Assembly (NCBI RefSeq): GCF_015864665.1
Contig: NZ_JADYWU010000003.1
Location: 3,399 to 67,398, forward strand
Source of the DNA: Salinibacterium sp. SWN167
GTDB taxonomy: Bacteria > Actinomycetota > Actinomycetes > Actinomycetales > Microbacteriaceae
DNA length: 64,000 nt
Direction of reading: 5' to 3'
Below the pieces are notes generated by a model, which had not been told where the DNA came from, made no database searches, and saw nothing but the letters and a program-made list of their open reading frames with translations. Both the position numbers and the translations under genes were made by a program. Positions 12,870-23,877 of this stretch are shown here, piece by piece (positions within the stretch are counted from its first letter, which is position 1; every line of letters starts with the position of its first letter).

Positions 12870-14020
12870 CAGCTGGAGTACGCGCTGTTCTCATGCACGT
12901 AATCGTGCGTGAGGTCGTTGGTCAGAATGGTCGCTTCGGCATCGCCCGTAGCCAGATCGATCAGCACGTGCACAGCACGGCCCGTGAGATCTACCTCGTC
13001 ACGTGAACGATCGGGGGCGCCCGCGTGGCAGACCCGCACACCGTTCATCGACACATCGACCGCATAGGGGTCAAAGGCAGCATCCGTGGTTCCGATCGCG
13101 GCGAGCACCCGGCCCCAGTTGGGATCGTTGCCGAAGATCGCGGCCTTGAAGAGATTATTGCGAGCAACCGAACGGCCGACCACGACAGCGTCGTCTTCGC
13201 TGAGCGCGCGCACAACTTCGATGCGGATGTCGTGGCTTGCGCCTTCGGCATCGCCCTGCAGTTGTTCGGCCAGGTCGTTGCACACGCTCGTGACAAGTGC
13301 GGCAAACTCGGCTGCATCCGGAGTCACGCCTGAGGCGCCCGACGCCATCAGCGTTACCTGGTCGTTGGTCGACATGCAGCCGTCTGAGTCAAGACGGTCG
13401 AAACTCACGCGAGTGGCTTCCCGCAGCGCCGCATCGAGGTCGGCTGCGGCGACAGCGGCGTCAGTGGTGATGACCACGAGCATTGTCGCAAGGCCCGGCG
13501 CGAGCATCCCTGCCCCCTTGGCCATGCCGCCAACGGTGTAGCCGGTGCCGGTCGCGACAGTAGTTTTGGGCTTGCTGTCGGTGGTCATGATGGCGAGCGA
13601 CGCATCGGTGCCCCCGTCGGTGCTGAGCGCTCCGATTGCTGCCGACATCCCGGCGAGAACCTTGTCTTGCGGAAGCGGTTCTCCAATAAGACCGGTCGAA
13701 CAGACGAGGATGTCGCCGGCCGATGACCCGAGCGCTTCAGCAACGTGCTCCGCTGTGGCGTGCGTTACCTGAAAACCCTGGGGGCCTGTGAAACAGTTGG
13801 CTCCACCCGAGTTGAGGGCGATCGCTGTGACAACGCCATCGTCGATGACCTGCTTGGACCAGATGATGGGGTGAGCCTGCGCACGATTGCTCGTGAACAC
13901 GGCGGCTGCATCGAAGCGTGGGCCGCGGTTGACGACGAGGGCGACATCGAGACCACCGCTGGCCTTGAGCCCCGCTTCGACCCCGGCTGCTTCGAATCCT
14001 GCGGCTGCTGTGACACTCAT
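12869..14020 (-). CDS. argJ: Bifunctional glutamate N-acetyltransferase/ornithine acetyltransferase
   Basis: Transfers acetyl from N-acetylornithine to glutamate, closing the acetyl cycle, so no separate ArgE is needed. The 383-residue Ntn-type hydrolase cleaves itself before a threonine. The cleavage motif [13 protein letters not shown] is seen at 168-180, with Thr179 as the predicted nucleophile and new N-terminus. [10 protein letters not shown] forms the oxyanion region. Start overlaps argC by 4 bp. Confidence 0.96.
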   Translation of the reverse strand: MSVTAAAGFEAAGVEAGLKASGGLDVALVVNRGPRFDAAAVFTSNRAQAHPIIWSKQVIDDGVVTAIALNSGGANCFTGPQGFQVTHATAEHVAEALGSSAGDILVCSTGLIGEPLPQDKVLAGMSAAIGALSTDGGTDASLAIMTTDSKPKTTVATGTGYTVGGMAKGAGMLAPGLATMLVVITTDAAVAAADLDAALREATRVSFDRLDSDGCMSTNDQVTLMASGASGVTPDAAEFAALVTSVCNDLAEQLQGDAEGASHDIRIEVVRALSEDDAVVVGRSVARNNLFKAAIFGNDPNWGRVLAAIGTTDAAFDPYAVDVSMNGVRVCHAGAPDRSRDEVDLTGRAVHVLIDLATGDAEATILTNDLTHDYVHENSAYSS

Positions 14021-15063
14021 GGTGCTACTCCGTCCAGCGCCAGACCGAGGGTTTCCTCAAGGCCTAACGCAATATTTGTCGATTGAATGGCGGCGCCTGC
14101 GGTGCCCTTTACAAGATTGTCGATTGCGCTGACGACAACCACGCGACGCGCTGCTTCGTCAACGGCAAGCCCAATCAGGGCGGTGTTGGCGCCCAACGTA
14201 TCAGCGGTGCGCGGGAACTGTCCCTCAGGCAAGACGTGAATGAACGGCTCGTCGGCATAGGCGGTCTCCCACGCTTCCCGAATTTGGGCCGCGGTGACCC
14301 CATCAGCGAGCTTCGCAGTGGAGGTCGCGAGAATGCCGCGTGACATGGGCACGAGGACGGGAGTGAACGACACCGTCACCGATGAAGCGCCAGCGACTTT
14401 CAAATTCTGCGCGATCTCCGGAGTGTGACGATGAGTGCCGCCAACGGCATACGCCGAAGCAGAGCCCATCATTTCGCTCGCGAGCAGGTTAACCTTCAGG
14501 CTCTTACCCGCGCCCGAAGGGCCGACCGCAAGCACCGCCACGATGTCTTCTGACTCGATCAACGAGGAACGGATGCCGGGAGCGAGCCCCAGCGTAATTG
14601 CTGTCACGTTGCAGCCGGGCACCGCAATACGCTTCGAACCGGCAAGGACTTGACGTTGCGTGCCCCCGGCGGCGTGCAGCAGTTCGGGCATCCCGTAGTC
14701 CCAGGCACCGTAGAACTCGCCGCCGTAGAAGGCAGCCCAGTCGTCTTCACTGGTGAGGCGGTGATCGGCACCACAGTCAACGACGAGAGTGTCGGGGCTG
14801 AGCTCAGCCGTTAACGCTCCCGACTTGCCGTGTGGCAACGCAAAGAAAACAACATCGTGACCGGCGAGCACTTCGGGCTCCGTCGGCTGAAAAACTAGGT
14901 GTGCCAGAGACCGCAAATGCGGTTGCACATCGATGAGGCGCTGACCGGCGTTACTAAACGCGGTCACCGTCGTGACATCGAACTCAGGATGGGTGGACAG
15001 CAGGCGAAGAAGCTCGCCACCGGCATAACCGCTGGCACCGGCCACAGCGACCGAAATTGACAT
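14017..15063 (-). CDS. argC: N-acetyl-gamma-glutamyl-phosphate reductase
   Basis: NADPH-dependent reduction of N-acetylglutamyl phosphate; first gene of the argCJBDFGH transcript. The 348-residue protein has an N-terminal Rossmann motif [14 protein letters not shown] (7-20) and the catalytic Cys151 in [10 protein letters not shown] His in the GGTHRHTP loop also fits. A Shine-Dalgarno (GAAGG) precedes the ATG. The 279 bp upstream separate it from pheT; I could not identify a clear promoter or a pair of ARG boxes there. Confidence 0.96.
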   Translation of the reverse strand: MSISVAVAGASGYAGGELLRLLSTHPEFDVTTVTAFSNAGQRLIDVQPHLRSLAHLVFQPTEPEVLAGHDVVFFALPHGKSGALTAELSPDTLVVDCGADHRLTSEDDWAAFYGGEFYGAWDYGMPELLHAAGGTQRQVLAGSKRIAVPGCNVTAITLGLAPGIRSSLIESEDIVAVLAVGPSGAGKSLKVNLLASEMMGSASAYAVGGTHRHTPEIAQNLKVAGASSVTVSFTPVLVPMSRGILATSTAKLADGVTAAQIREAWETAYADEPFIHVLPEGQFPRTADTLGANTALIGLAVDEAARRVVVVSAIDNLVKGTAGAAIQSTNIALGLEETLGLALDGVAP

Positions 15064-15289
15064 GGAATTACCTTCAGTGGGTTCGGAATCGAGAACACTT
15101 GCGGCGGCGAATCACACACGACCTCGTGGGTTGTGGCGAAACTCCGCCTATCGTCGCTCGTCAGCCCCGCGGAGAACCGGCGAAGACGGCACCACAAAGC
15201 TCAGCGAGAAACGCTGGCTGCAAGTGCGGAAGTCGGTCACATTTCTAGAGTAGTGCCCAGAGCGCGCGGCAGGCTAATCGACAAACGCA

Positions 15290-15328
15290 GAAAGCCGGTT
15301 GCCACTCTGCGAGAGACAACCGGCTTTC
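15290..15328 (-). terminator. Terminator after pheT
   Basis: A perfect 12-bp stem (GAAAGCCGGTTG with CAACCGGCTTTC) and a 15-nt loop lie 15 bp beyond the pheT stop. There is no long T-run, as is common in actinobacteria. It separates pheST from argC. Confidence 0.75.
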
Positions 15329-15342
15329 GCACCAATTAGTGG

Positions 15343-17834
15343 TTACTCGCGCAGTTCAGCGCCCACTCGTTCGCCAGCAAGGGCAACCGCAGCGTTCTTC
15401 GCGTCGGTCGCTTCTGCCTGCGTGAGCGTGCGGTCACTGGCACGGAACCTCAGCGCAAAAGTCAGCGACTTGTGCGATTCCGGGATGCCGGTGCCACGGT
15501 AGTCATCGACGAGCCGCACGTTCTCCAAGAGTTCGCTTGCACCCTCGCGGATGATGGCCAACAACTCGCCAGCCTGAACAGCCACCGGTACTACGAGAGA
15601 CAGGTCTTGCGTAGCGGCCGGGTACGACACGATGGGAGTCGCAGCGATATCTACAGCAGCACTCGTGATCAGCACGGTGAGGTCGAGCTCAAGCACCGCA
15701 ACAACACGCGGCAAATCGAGTTCAAGCGCCAGGGCCGGCAGCAACTCGCCGGCGTAGCCAACAGTGTGGTCGCCCACGCGAAGCTCGGCGGTGCGACCGG
15801 GGTGCATCGCCTGATGGGTTCCCGTCACGACGTCGATGTCGACGGACAGCGTCGCCGCCAGCTGCTGAACCGTGGCGAGAGCATCCGCGAGCCCGCGAGA
15901 GAGTGGTTGCTGACCCGGCTGGCGCGTAACGGCATCACCGAGGAACAGCGCGGCAACGTGCCACGGTTGTTCCGGGATGCTCGAACGCAGTTCGGCGAGA
16001 GCGGCGTCACTGGGCAACTCATAGCCGAGCGGCAACGAGGTGCTTCCGTAACGGTGGCCCGCTTCGGGCAGGAACACCGTTCCGACCTCGAAGAGAGCGA
16101 GGTCCGTGAGTCCACGAGAGACATTGCGGTGCGCGATCGCCGCGAGGCCCGGCAGTAACGAACGACGCAGGGTTGCGGCATCCGGGTCCAAGGCGTTTGC
16201 GAGTTTGATCGTGGTCGCTCCCCCAGCTTCAGGCGAGCCAAAAAGGTCGTTCGACTGCTGAGAGATGAACGGGTAGGCCAAGACCTCGGTGAGGCCGGAT
16301 GCCGCGAGGCTGTTAGAGACGGTGCGACGCAGGCGCTGGGCGCGAGTGAGCCCGCGGCCCGGAGGAGCGACGGGGAGCACAGCCGGAATACGGTCGTAAC
16401 CCACGATGCGGGCAACTTCTTCAACGAGCGTGGTCTTGTCACCGAGGTCGGGACGCCAGCTCGGTGGTGTCACGCTCCAGCCAGTGTCAGTCACAGTGAC
16501 CTCGGCGCCAATAGCCTGCAGAGAGTCGGTGATCTCATCGGCGGAGTAATGAACGCCGATCAGGCCTTCGGCATAGCCCTCAGGCAGATCAACAGCATCT
16601 GGGGTGTGCTCGGCTAGTAGGTCGCTGCCGAGAGCATCGACGGTGCCGCCGCCCAGCTCCACGAGAAGTTCAACGACGCGCGCAGCCGCCGCAGAAGCCA
16701 CTAGCGGGTCGACTCCGCGCTCGAAACGACGTGATGCTTCGCTGCCGAGCTTGTGGCGGCGAGCAGTGCGCGCGATCGAGATCGGTTCGAAGTTGGCTGC
16801 CTCGATCAGAACGTTGGTGGAGGCATCCGTGATTTCAGTGCTTGCCCCACCCATGACGCCAGCCAAGCCGATGGGGCCGGACTCGTCGGTGATGAGCAGG
16901 TCTTCAGGGTTGAGCGTGCGCGACTTGTCGTCGAGGGTGGTGAGCGTCTCCCCCGCTTTAGCGCGACGAACCGTCAATCCGCCCGACACTCGGTCGAGGT
17001 CATAGGCGTGAATCGGCTGCCCGAGTTCGAGCATGACGTAGTTCGTGATGTCTACCGTGAGCGAGATCGAGCGGATGCCGGCGAGCGTCAGGCGCGTGAT
17101 CATCCACGACGGCGTTGGCTTGGTGACATCCACGTTCCGTACGACGCGCGTGACGAAGGCGCGCACTCCGGCGCGACCGCGAATCGGCGCGTCGTCGGCG
17201 ATAACGACGGGGAAGCCGCTCGCCTCGGTGATCGTGGGAGCGTCGGCAGGATCGGTGAACGTTGCCCCCGTCGAGAGGGCGTATTCACGCGCAACACCGC
17301 GCAACGACATGGCATACCCACGGTCGGGCGTGACATTGATCTCTACCGCGAAGTCATCGAGACCGAGCAGCTCGATCGCGCTCGTTCCGACCTCGGGGTC
17401 GAGACCCAACGTAGACAACACGAGGATGCCGTCGTGCTCATCTCCGAGACCAAGTTCGCGAGTAGACGCGATCATTCCATCGGAGACGTGACCGTAAGTC
17501 TTGCGTGCAGCGATCGGGAACGGGCCGGGAAGAACCGAGCCGGGAAGCGTGACAACGACCTTGTCGCCGACCACAAAGTTGTGGGCGCCACACACGATGC
17601 CGCGAGGCTCGGCTTCGCCAACATCGATTTGGCACCAGTTGATGGTTTTGCCGTTGGATTGGGGCTCGCCGACGAACTCAATAACCTGGCCAACGACGAC
17701 CGGACCAGAGATATCGAAACCGTGGACGTCTTCTTCTTCGAAGCCAACCTTCACGAGCGCAGCGTGAACCTGTTCGTGGGTGATATCTGTTGGGATCTCA
17801 ACGAATTCCCGCAACCAACTCATGGGAATTTTCA

Positions 17835-17835
<1 letters not shown>
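15343..17835 (-). CDS. pheT: Phenylalanyl-tRNA synthetase beta subunit
   Basis: Forms the alpha2-beta2 enzyme with PheS and supplies tRNA binding and proofreading. The 830-residue protein runs from the start motif MKIPMSWLREFV through an EMAP/tRNA-binding domain (about 40-150). B3/4 editing domain (about 210-390), B5 domain (about 410-480), the catalytic-like core and a C-terminal FDX-ACB anticodon-binding domain ending in FALRFRASDRTLT follow. Its ATG shares one base with the pheS stop (TAATG), so the subunits are translationally coupled. Confidence 0.97.
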
Positions 17836-18926
<1,091 letters not shown>

Positions 18927-19871
18927 CTAGTACCCGCCGCCGCCAGTGCTGCCATTGTCGACGCCGTAGCTGGCGTGACCGCGCGGCGGCATCGTGATGG
19001 CACGAGTGCCATCTACGCCAGGTTGCTTGGGTGTGTTCGGAGTGGTCGCGCCATCCTTCGGACCGCTCTTCTTCGCGATATAGCGGGCGATGTACGAGAG
19101 GCTCACGTTCATGACGAGGTAAATGACCAGACCGATGGCAAACAGCGTGAAGACGTAGCGGCTGCCGTAAAAGTTCTGCAGCTCCTTGATCGTGCGCGAG
19201 AGCTCGGGGTACGCCACGACGTACGCCAGCGACGTGTCTTTCAACAGCACGACAAGCTGCGCCAAAATGATCGGCAACATCTGGCGGAAGGCCTGCGGGA
19301 ACTCCACGATAAAGCGGGTCTGCAGCGAGGTGAGGCCGATCGACAGCCCACCTTCACGCTGTCCCTTGGGCAAAGAACTGATGCCGGCACGGAGAGCTTC
19401 GCCGATGATCGCACCATTGTAGATTCCGAGACCAAGCACACCGGCCCAGTAGCCACCGGTAGAGAACATCAAGAAAACGAAGAAAATAAGCAACAGCAAC
19501 GGCATACCGCGGAAAATCTCAAGCAAGATCGACGTAGGAATGCGGATCCATTTAGAGGCAGCAGTGCGCCCGAAAGAAAACAGAATTCCGACGATGATCG
19601 CCAGCACTGCCGCGACTCCCGCCATCCGCAAAGTGTTTACAACGCCTCGCCCGAACGCGCCCCAGACTTCAGGGTCAGCCAGAATGTCGGTTCTCGACGG
19701 GTCAAAAAGCCCCGGCTGCTCAGCGCCGTTAGCGCTCACACGCGGCGCAGCCAAGATGAAGTACGCCCAGACGATAAGCGCGATGATGAGCATCGCACCG
19801 ACCACGGAGGCGATGGCGGAATTGCGCCGAGTCTTCGGACCCGGGGCGTCGTACAGCACGCTCGCACTCAT
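18927..19871 (-). CDS. Glutamate-type ABC transporter permease (GluD-like)
   Basis: One of two HisM-type permeases of a polar amino-acid importer. The 314-residue protein has an N-terminal membrane segment (about 22-42) after a cytoplasmic tail and a further four or five helices. The EAA loop is EALRAGISSLPKGQREGG (near 160-177), which docks on the ATPase. The C-terminal 50 residues are polar and Gly/Pro-rich, longer than in E. coli GltK. Its start overlaps the upstream permease stop by 4 bp. Glutamate specificity is inferred from the order ATPase-binding protein-permease-permease, as in corynebacterial gluABCD. Confidence 0.88.
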   Translation of the reverse strand: MSASVLYDAPGPKTRRNSAIASVVGAMLIIALIVWAYFILAAPRVSANGAEQPGLFDPSRTDILADPEVWGAFGRGVVNTLRMAGVAAVLAIIVGILFSFGRTAASKWIRIPTSILLEIFRGMPLLLLIFFVFLMFSTGGYWAGVLGLGIYNGAIIGEALRAGISSLPKGQREGGLSIGLTSLQTRFIVEFPQAFRQMLPIILAQLVVLLKDTSLAYVVAYPELSRTIKELQNFYGSRYVFTLFAIGLVIYLVMNVSLSYIARYIAKKSGPKDGATTPNTPKQPGVDGTRAITMPPRGHASYGVDNGSTGGGGY

Positions 19872-20536
19872 CGCAGCACCATAACCTTCTTCTCGATCGC
19901 TCCGGCTATGAGCCCAAGCGGAATAGTAATGGCCAGATAAAGCGCTGCCGCGTACACCAGGGTGAGCAACACGAGGTCGCCGTGGTCGCGGGACGCAGCG
20001 CCGGTCGCCTTGAATAGTTCGTTCACAAAGAAAGCCCCGGCAACCGAAGTGTTCTTGGTCAAAGCAATGAAGACGTTGATAAGTGGCGGAACGACCATGC
20101 GGCTTGCCTGAGGAAGAATTACGAGGCCAACCGTCTGGGTGAATCCCATGCCAATACTACGAGCGGCTTCGGCTTGGCCGACGGGAACACCATTGAACCC
20201 TGAACGCACCGCTTCAGCGACGAAAGGTGAGGTGTACAGAGTCAAGCCAAGAGCGGCTAGGAGGAAGTAGTCAAGATCGACACCAAGGATGGGGAGCACA
20301 AAGGCGCAAAAGAAAAGCACCAGAAGGAGCGGAATGTTACGAAGGATCTCCGTGTACACCGTTGCAAAAACACGCAAGGAAGGAACCGGCGAAATGCGCA
20401 TCGCCGCAATGAGTACCCCGAGAATAAACGCCCCAACACCAGCAATGCCCAACAGGGCCAGTGTCAAAAGAAAGCCCTGCATGTAGAGCGGCGTTATGTC
20501 GACAAGGGCGTCGATCGCGTTAGAGATGACGTCCAT
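19868..20536 (-). CDS. Glutamate-type ABC transporter permease (GluC-like)
   Basis: 222-residue permease with about five helices and the EAA loop EAVRSGFNGVPVGQAEAARSIG (near 110-130). It pairs with the downstream permease to form the membrane channel. It is separated from the binding-protein gene by a strong hairpin, which suggests lower expression than the lipoprotein. A GGAGG-type site (CAGGAGGC) precedes the start. Confidence 0.88.
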   Translation of the reverse strand: MDVISNAIDALVDITPLYMQGFLLTLALLGIAGVGAFILGVLIAAMRISPVPSLRVFATVYTEILRNIPLLLVLFFCAFVLPILGVDLDYFLLAALGLTLYTSPFVAEAVRSGFNGVPVGQAEAARSIGMGFTQTVGLVILPQASRMVVPPLINVFIALTKNTSVAGAFFVNELFKATGAASRDHGDLVLLTLVYAAALYLAITIPLGLIAGAIEKKVMVLR

Positions 20537-20573
20537 CCGGGCCTCCTGGAAAGTAAGTGAATAGGGCGTGAAT

Positions 20574-20606
20574 GGTGCCCGCCTGCGTTAGTCGCAGGCG
20601 GGCACC
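20574..20606 (-). terminator. Strong intercistronic hairpin between gluB and gluC
   Basis: A perfect 14-bp GC-rich stem (GGTGCCCGCCTGCG and its complement) with the 5-nt loop TTAGT on the plus strand. No T-run follows in the minus direction. It most likely protects the upstream lipoprotein mRNA from 3' exonucleases or partly terminates, setting binding protein above permease. This is a common arrangement for ABC importers. Confidence 0.6.
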
Positions 20607-20613
20607 GAGCACA

Positions 20614-21486
20614 CTAGTTGCTGTAGCGGTCTACAGCAGGAGGGGTCGGAAGCTTCAGGACCTGGCCTGCAGTCGATTCCCAAGCCGCATCCCATGAACC
20701 ATCGGAGTACGAGGTCTCGAGAACGTCATTGATGAAGTCGCGGAACTCGTCGTCATCATGACCGAGACCGATACCGTAAGGCTCCTCAGTGAACGGGTTG
20801 CTCAGAACTTCGAACTCACCCGGGTTCTGGTCGGCAAGGCCGGCCAAGATCACGTTGTCAGTGGTGACAGCGATCACGTTACCGCTGCGAAGCGGCTCGA
20901 GGCATGCTGAGTAAGCGTCAGTAGTGATGAGGTTGACGTCGTACTCAGCGATGTTCTTCTCTGAAGTGGAACCGGCAACGCTGCAGACGTCCTTGCCTGC
21001 GAGGTCCTCGGGGCCAGTGATGCCCTCGGGGTTACCATCGAGGACGAGGATGTCCTGGCCTGCGTTGTAGTAAGGACCAGCGAAGGAAATAACTTCCTTG
21101 CGAGTGTCGTTGATCGTGTACGTCGCGATCACGATGTCTACGGTGCCATTCTCGATGAAAGTTTCACGGTTGGCAGAAACCGTTTCTACCCACTCGATGT
21201 TGTCTTCGCTAATGCCGAGCGAAGCGGCAACGAGCTTACCAATCTCGACGTCAAATCCGACGGGGTCGCCCGACGGACCCTTGAGGCCGAACAGCGGCTG
21301 GTCGAACTTGGTGCCGATGGTGATCGTGCCTGCCTCAGCGAGGTCAGCCATCGTGGTGCCTGCTTCAAACTCGGGAACGACCATGTCGGTGTCGGTAGTA
21401 GACGAAGTGTCTGCTGCACACGCGCTGAGGCCAAGAAGGCCTACGGCGGCGATGGCAGAAATCATCAGACCTTTTTTGAGTCTCAT
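20614..21486 (-). CDS. Glutamate-type ABC transporter substrate-binding lipoprotein (GluB-like)
   Basis: Periplasmic-type solute-binding protein anchored by lipid. I start at the ATG 21486 with AAGGAG upstream, giving 290 residues: a basic MRLKKG start, a hydrophobic stretch and the lipobox LSAC (Cys near residue 22). The mature part is an SBP_bac_3 fold with ITIGTKFDQPLFG at its N-terminus, GFDVEIGKLVAASLG, and TYTINDTRKEVISFAGPYY. The three-frame extension upstream of 21486 is not coding-like and would bury the signal peptide. Confidence 0.92.
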   Translation of the reverse strand: MRLKKGLMISAIAAVGLLGLSACAADTSSTTDTDMVVPEFEAGTTMADLAEAGTITIGTKFDQPLFGLKGPSGDPVGFDVEIGKLVAASLGISEDNIEWVETVSANRETFIENGTVDIVIATYTINDTRKEVISFAGPYYNAGQDILVLDGNPEGITGPEDLAGKDVCSVAGSTSEKNIAEYDVNLITTDAYSACLEPLRSGNVIAVTTDNVILAGLADQNPGEFEVLSNPFTEEPYGIGLGHDDDEFRDFINDVLETSYSDGSWDAAWESTAGQVLKLPTPPAVDRYSN

Positions 21487-21523
21487 GTGTTTCTCCTTGC
21501 TGCTGTGGGGATTACCCGCTGAG

Positions 21524-22276
21524 TTAGTGGGTAAGAATTTTCGAGAGGAAGTCTTGCGCTCTCGGAGATTGAGGGTTGGTGAAGAATTGCTCGGGCTCGG
21601 CCTCTTCAACGATTTCGCCGTCCGCCATGAAGATCACGCGGTCGGCAGCCTTGCGGGCGAAGCCCATCTCGTGGGTGACCACGAGCATGGTCATTCCGTC
21701 TTTGGCGAGCTGCACCATGACATCGAGAACTTCATTGATCATCTCAGGGTCGAGAGCCGATGTGGGCTCGTCGAGAAGGATGATCTTGGGATCCATCGCG
21801 AGCGATCGAGCGATCGCTACACGCTGCTGCTGGCCACCGGAAAGCTGAGCCGGCATCTTGGATGCCTGGTTGCCGATACCAACGCGATCGAGAAGCTCCA
21901 TCGCCTTCTTGTCGGCCTCTGCCTTGGACATCTTGCGCACGCGGCGCGGGCCGAGAGTGACGTTCTCAAGAATCGTCTTGTGAGCGAAGAGGTTGAAAGA
22001 CTGGAACACCATGCCGACGTCTGCGCGCAACTTGGCCAGACCAGCGCCTTCTTCGGGCAGCAACTTGCCATCAATCGTGATGGTGCCATCGTCGATCGTC
22101 TCAAGGCGATTGATCGCACGGCAGAGCGTGGACTTTCCCGAACCACTCGGCCCGATAACGACAACTACCTCGCCACGTTTAATCGTGGTGGAGATGTCTT
22201 TGAGCACGTGAAGCTCACCGTAATGTTTGTTGACGTGGTCGATAACGACCAGAGGTTCACCGCTCTGCGCTGCCAT
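21524..22276 (-). CDS. Glutamate-type ABC transporter ATPase (GluA-like)
   Basis: 250-residue ATPase that drives the importer. Walker A is GPSGSGKST (near 42-50), Q-loop VFQSFNLF, signature LSGGQQQR, Walker B IILLDEPTSALDP and the switch His in VVTHEMGF. It is the first gene of the four-gene operon, with a candidate promoter just upstream. HisP/GlnQ family members share this pattern, so the exact amino acid is inferred from operon layout only. Confidence 0.92.
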   Translation of the reverse strand: MAAQSGEPLVVIDHVNKHYGELHVLKDISTTIKRGEVVVVIGPSGSGKSTLCRAINRLETIDDGTITIDGKLLPEEGAGLAKLRADVGMVFQSFNLFAHKTILENVTLGPRRVRKMSKAEADKKAMELLDRVGIGNQASKMPAQLSGGQQQRVAIARSLAMDPKIILLDEPTSALDPEMINEVLDVMVQLAKDGMTMLVVTHEMGFARKAADRVIFMADGEIVEEAEPEQFFTNPQSPRAQDFLSKILTH

Positions 22277-22281
22277 TCACC

Positions 22282-22312
22282 AAGATAAACACACGCCTGC
22301 AACGGGGGTCAA
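22282..22312 (-). promoter_or_regulatory. Candidate promoter of the gluABCD-like operon
   Basis: TTGACC (22307-22312) and TATCTT (22282-22287) on the minus strand are separated by 19 bp, slightly long. TATCTT lies only 5 nt before the ATG, so transcription may begin at or very near the start codon. Confidence 0.35.
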
Positions 22313-22368
22313 TCAACGCGCCTAGTTGTAACACGGTCGTGACACTAAATCACGAGTACCGGTCACGA

Positions 22369-23172
22369 TCAGTTGCTGCGCTGCGCGAAAGCACTCTCAT
22401 ACAGGCAGACGGATGCCGCAGTGGCGAGGTTCATCGACTCAGCATGGCCATAAATCGGCACCGAAATCACCCAGTCGGCCAAGGCATAATGCTCGTCCGT
22501 CAGGCCACGAGCTTCATTGCCAAACAGCCACGCCGAGGGCTTATCGAGAACGCCCTCATTGCGAGCCGCCAACAAATCGCCACCCTTGATATCGGCGGCA
22601 AGAACACGCATGTCCTCCCCCTTGACGCGCTCCAGCACCGCTTCGAGCTCGGCACCGACAGCAACAGGAAGGTGGAACAGAGATCCCGTCGTGGCGCGCA
22701 CAACCTTGGGGTTGTAAAGGTCAACACTGCGACCCGTAAGAATCACGCCGTCGGCACCAGCGGCATCCGCTGCACGAATGATCGTGCCGGCGTTGCCAGG
22801 ATCACGAACCTCTTCAAGAATTGCGATCAGTTTCGGCCCGCCAGAAAGAAGGTCTTTAACCGACGTCGGGAACTGGCGGCAGACAGCCAGAATGCCCTGA
22901 GGAGTGACAGTGTCAGCCATCGTCTCGAGCACCTGCTCAGAAACGAATTCAATTTCGATCTCCACAGCTTCGGCGGCACGAGCGAGATCGCTGTGGCGCT
23001 CGAGAGCGGTAGGAGTGGCGTAGAGCTCAACCAAGAGATCCGGGCGAAACTCAAGAGCTTCAGCTACGGATTGGGGGCCTTCCAAGAGAAAAAGCCCGGT
23101 CTCAGACCGGGCACTCTTCTTTGCAAGTTTGGCCACTGCTCGTACACGTGGCGAGCGCGGGTTATCAATCAC
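22369..23172 (-). CDS. TrmH/SpoU-family RNA 2'-O-methyltransferase
   Basis: Uses S-adenosylmethionine to methylate a ribose in rRNA or tRNA. I start at the GTG 23172, giving 267 residues from VIDNPRSPRV; an upstream start at 23259 would overlap the rplT terminator. The substrate-binding N-domain (about 25-110) is followed by the SPOUT knot with motif 1 LEEVRDPGNAGTIIRAADAAG, motif 2 WLFGNEARGL and motif 3 VPIYGHAESMNLATAASVCLYE. A classic intrinsic terminator lies within codons 21-29. The target nucleotide cannot be told from sequence. Confidence 0.9.
   Translation of the reverse strand: MIDNPRSPRVRAVAKLAKKSARSETGLFLLEGPQSVAEALEFRPDLLVELYATPTALERHSDLARAAEAVEIEIEFVSEQVLETMADTVTPQGILAVCRQFPTSVKDLLSGGPKLIAILEEVRDPGNAGTIIRAADAAGADGVILTGRSVDLYNPKVVRATTGSLFHLPVAVGAELEAVLERVKGEDMRVLAADIKGGDLLAARNEGVLDKPSAWLFGNEARGLTDEHYALADWVISVPIYGHAESMNLATAASVCLYESAFAQRSN
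23089..23112 (-). terminator. Intrinsic terminator inside the TrmH-family coding region
   Basis: On the minus strand GCCCGGTCTGAGACCGGGC followed at once by TTTTT forms a near-perfect GC-rich stem (9-bp arms around one G) plus a T-run. It encodes codons 21-29 (A-R-S-E-T-G-L-F-L). It looks fully able to stop RNA polymerase when ribosomes are not following closely. Confidence 0.6.
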
Positions 23173-23210
23173 GCCACTAACCCTAAGCTCGCGCCCTGCA
23201 CATACGAGAA

Positions 23211-23253
23211 TCGGCACGCTGTAGGGACCAAATTGGTCGCTACAGCGTGCCGA
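23211..23253 (-). terminator. Terminator after rplT
   Basis: A perfect 14-bp stem (TCGGCACGCTGTAG with its complement) encloses a smaller palindrome (GACCAAATTGGTC). It lies 25 bp beyond the rplT stop on the minus strand and ends the infC-rpmI-rplT transcript. Confidence 0.8.
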
Positions 23254-23277
23254 TTGCACGAATAGTTGTGCGGCTAG

Positions 23278-23664
23278 TTACGCAGCCGAACGGGGTGCCG
23301 ACGTGTCAGCAGGAAGTGCAGCCTTAGCGGTTGCAACCAGCGACGCGAACGTGGCGGGCTCGGTGACCGCGAGGTCAGCGAGGATACGACGGTCAACCTG
23401 CACACCAGCAAGGTTCAGACCCTGGATGAGACGGTTGTAGGTGAGGCCGTTCGCACGCGACGCAGCGTTGATGCGCTGAATCCACAGACGACGGAATTCA
23501 CCCTTGCGGGCGCGACGGTCGCGGTATGCGTAGACGAGGGAGTGAGTGACCTGCTCCTTGGCCTTGCGGTAGAGACGCGAACGCTGGCCGCGGTAACCCT
23601 TAGCGCGTTCGAGGATTACCCGACGCTTCTTGTGAGCGTTAACCGCCCTTTTTACTCTTGCCAT
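23278..23664 (-). CDS. rplT: 50S ribosomal protein L20
   Basis: 128-residue basic protein needed early in 50S assembly. It has the diagnostic [14 protein letters not shown] start, the [22 protein letters not shown] core and [18 protein letters not shown]. It is last in the infC-rpmI-rplT operon, in which L20 usually represses its own operon by binding the leader. Confidence 0.98.
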   Translation of the reverse strand: MARVKRAVNAHKKRRVILERAKGYRGQRSRLYRKAKEQVTHSLVYAYRDRRARKGEFRRLWIQRINAASRANGLTYNRLIQGLNLAGVQVDRRILADLAVTEPATFASLVATAKAALPADTSAPRSAA

Positions 23665-23682
23665 GATGTATTCCTAAACCCT

Positions 23683-23877
23683 TTACTTACCGAGAAGCTT
23701 CTTGATTGTCTTGGCGTCCTGCGGCGCAATGACCTGATCCTGGTTGAGTGCGCGCTTACGCTTGCTGCTCTTAACCTCGAGGTTGTGTCGCATACCCGCC
23801 TGCTGCTTCATGACCTTGCCGCTACCGGTGACCTTGAAACGCTTCTTGGTGCCTGAGTGCGTCTTCTGCTTAGGCAT
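23683..23877 (-). CDS. rpmI: 50S ribosomal protein L35
   Basis: 64-residue protein starting [17 protein letters not shown] and ending in KKLLGK, the usual L35 length. The start ATG lies inside the end of infC (8-bp overlap, ATGCCTAA), so it is translated by coupling with IF3. A longer frame starting at 23982 is only the infC region read in another frame. Confidence 0.97.
   Translation of the reverse strand: MPKQKTHSGTKKRFKVTGSGKVMKQQAGMRHNLEVKSSKRKRALNQDQVIAPQDAKTIKKLLGK

Noticed and set aside
21098-22288. A 396-residue plus-strand open frame
   Set aside because: Antisense to the glutamate-type ABC genes; sequence is not protein-like.
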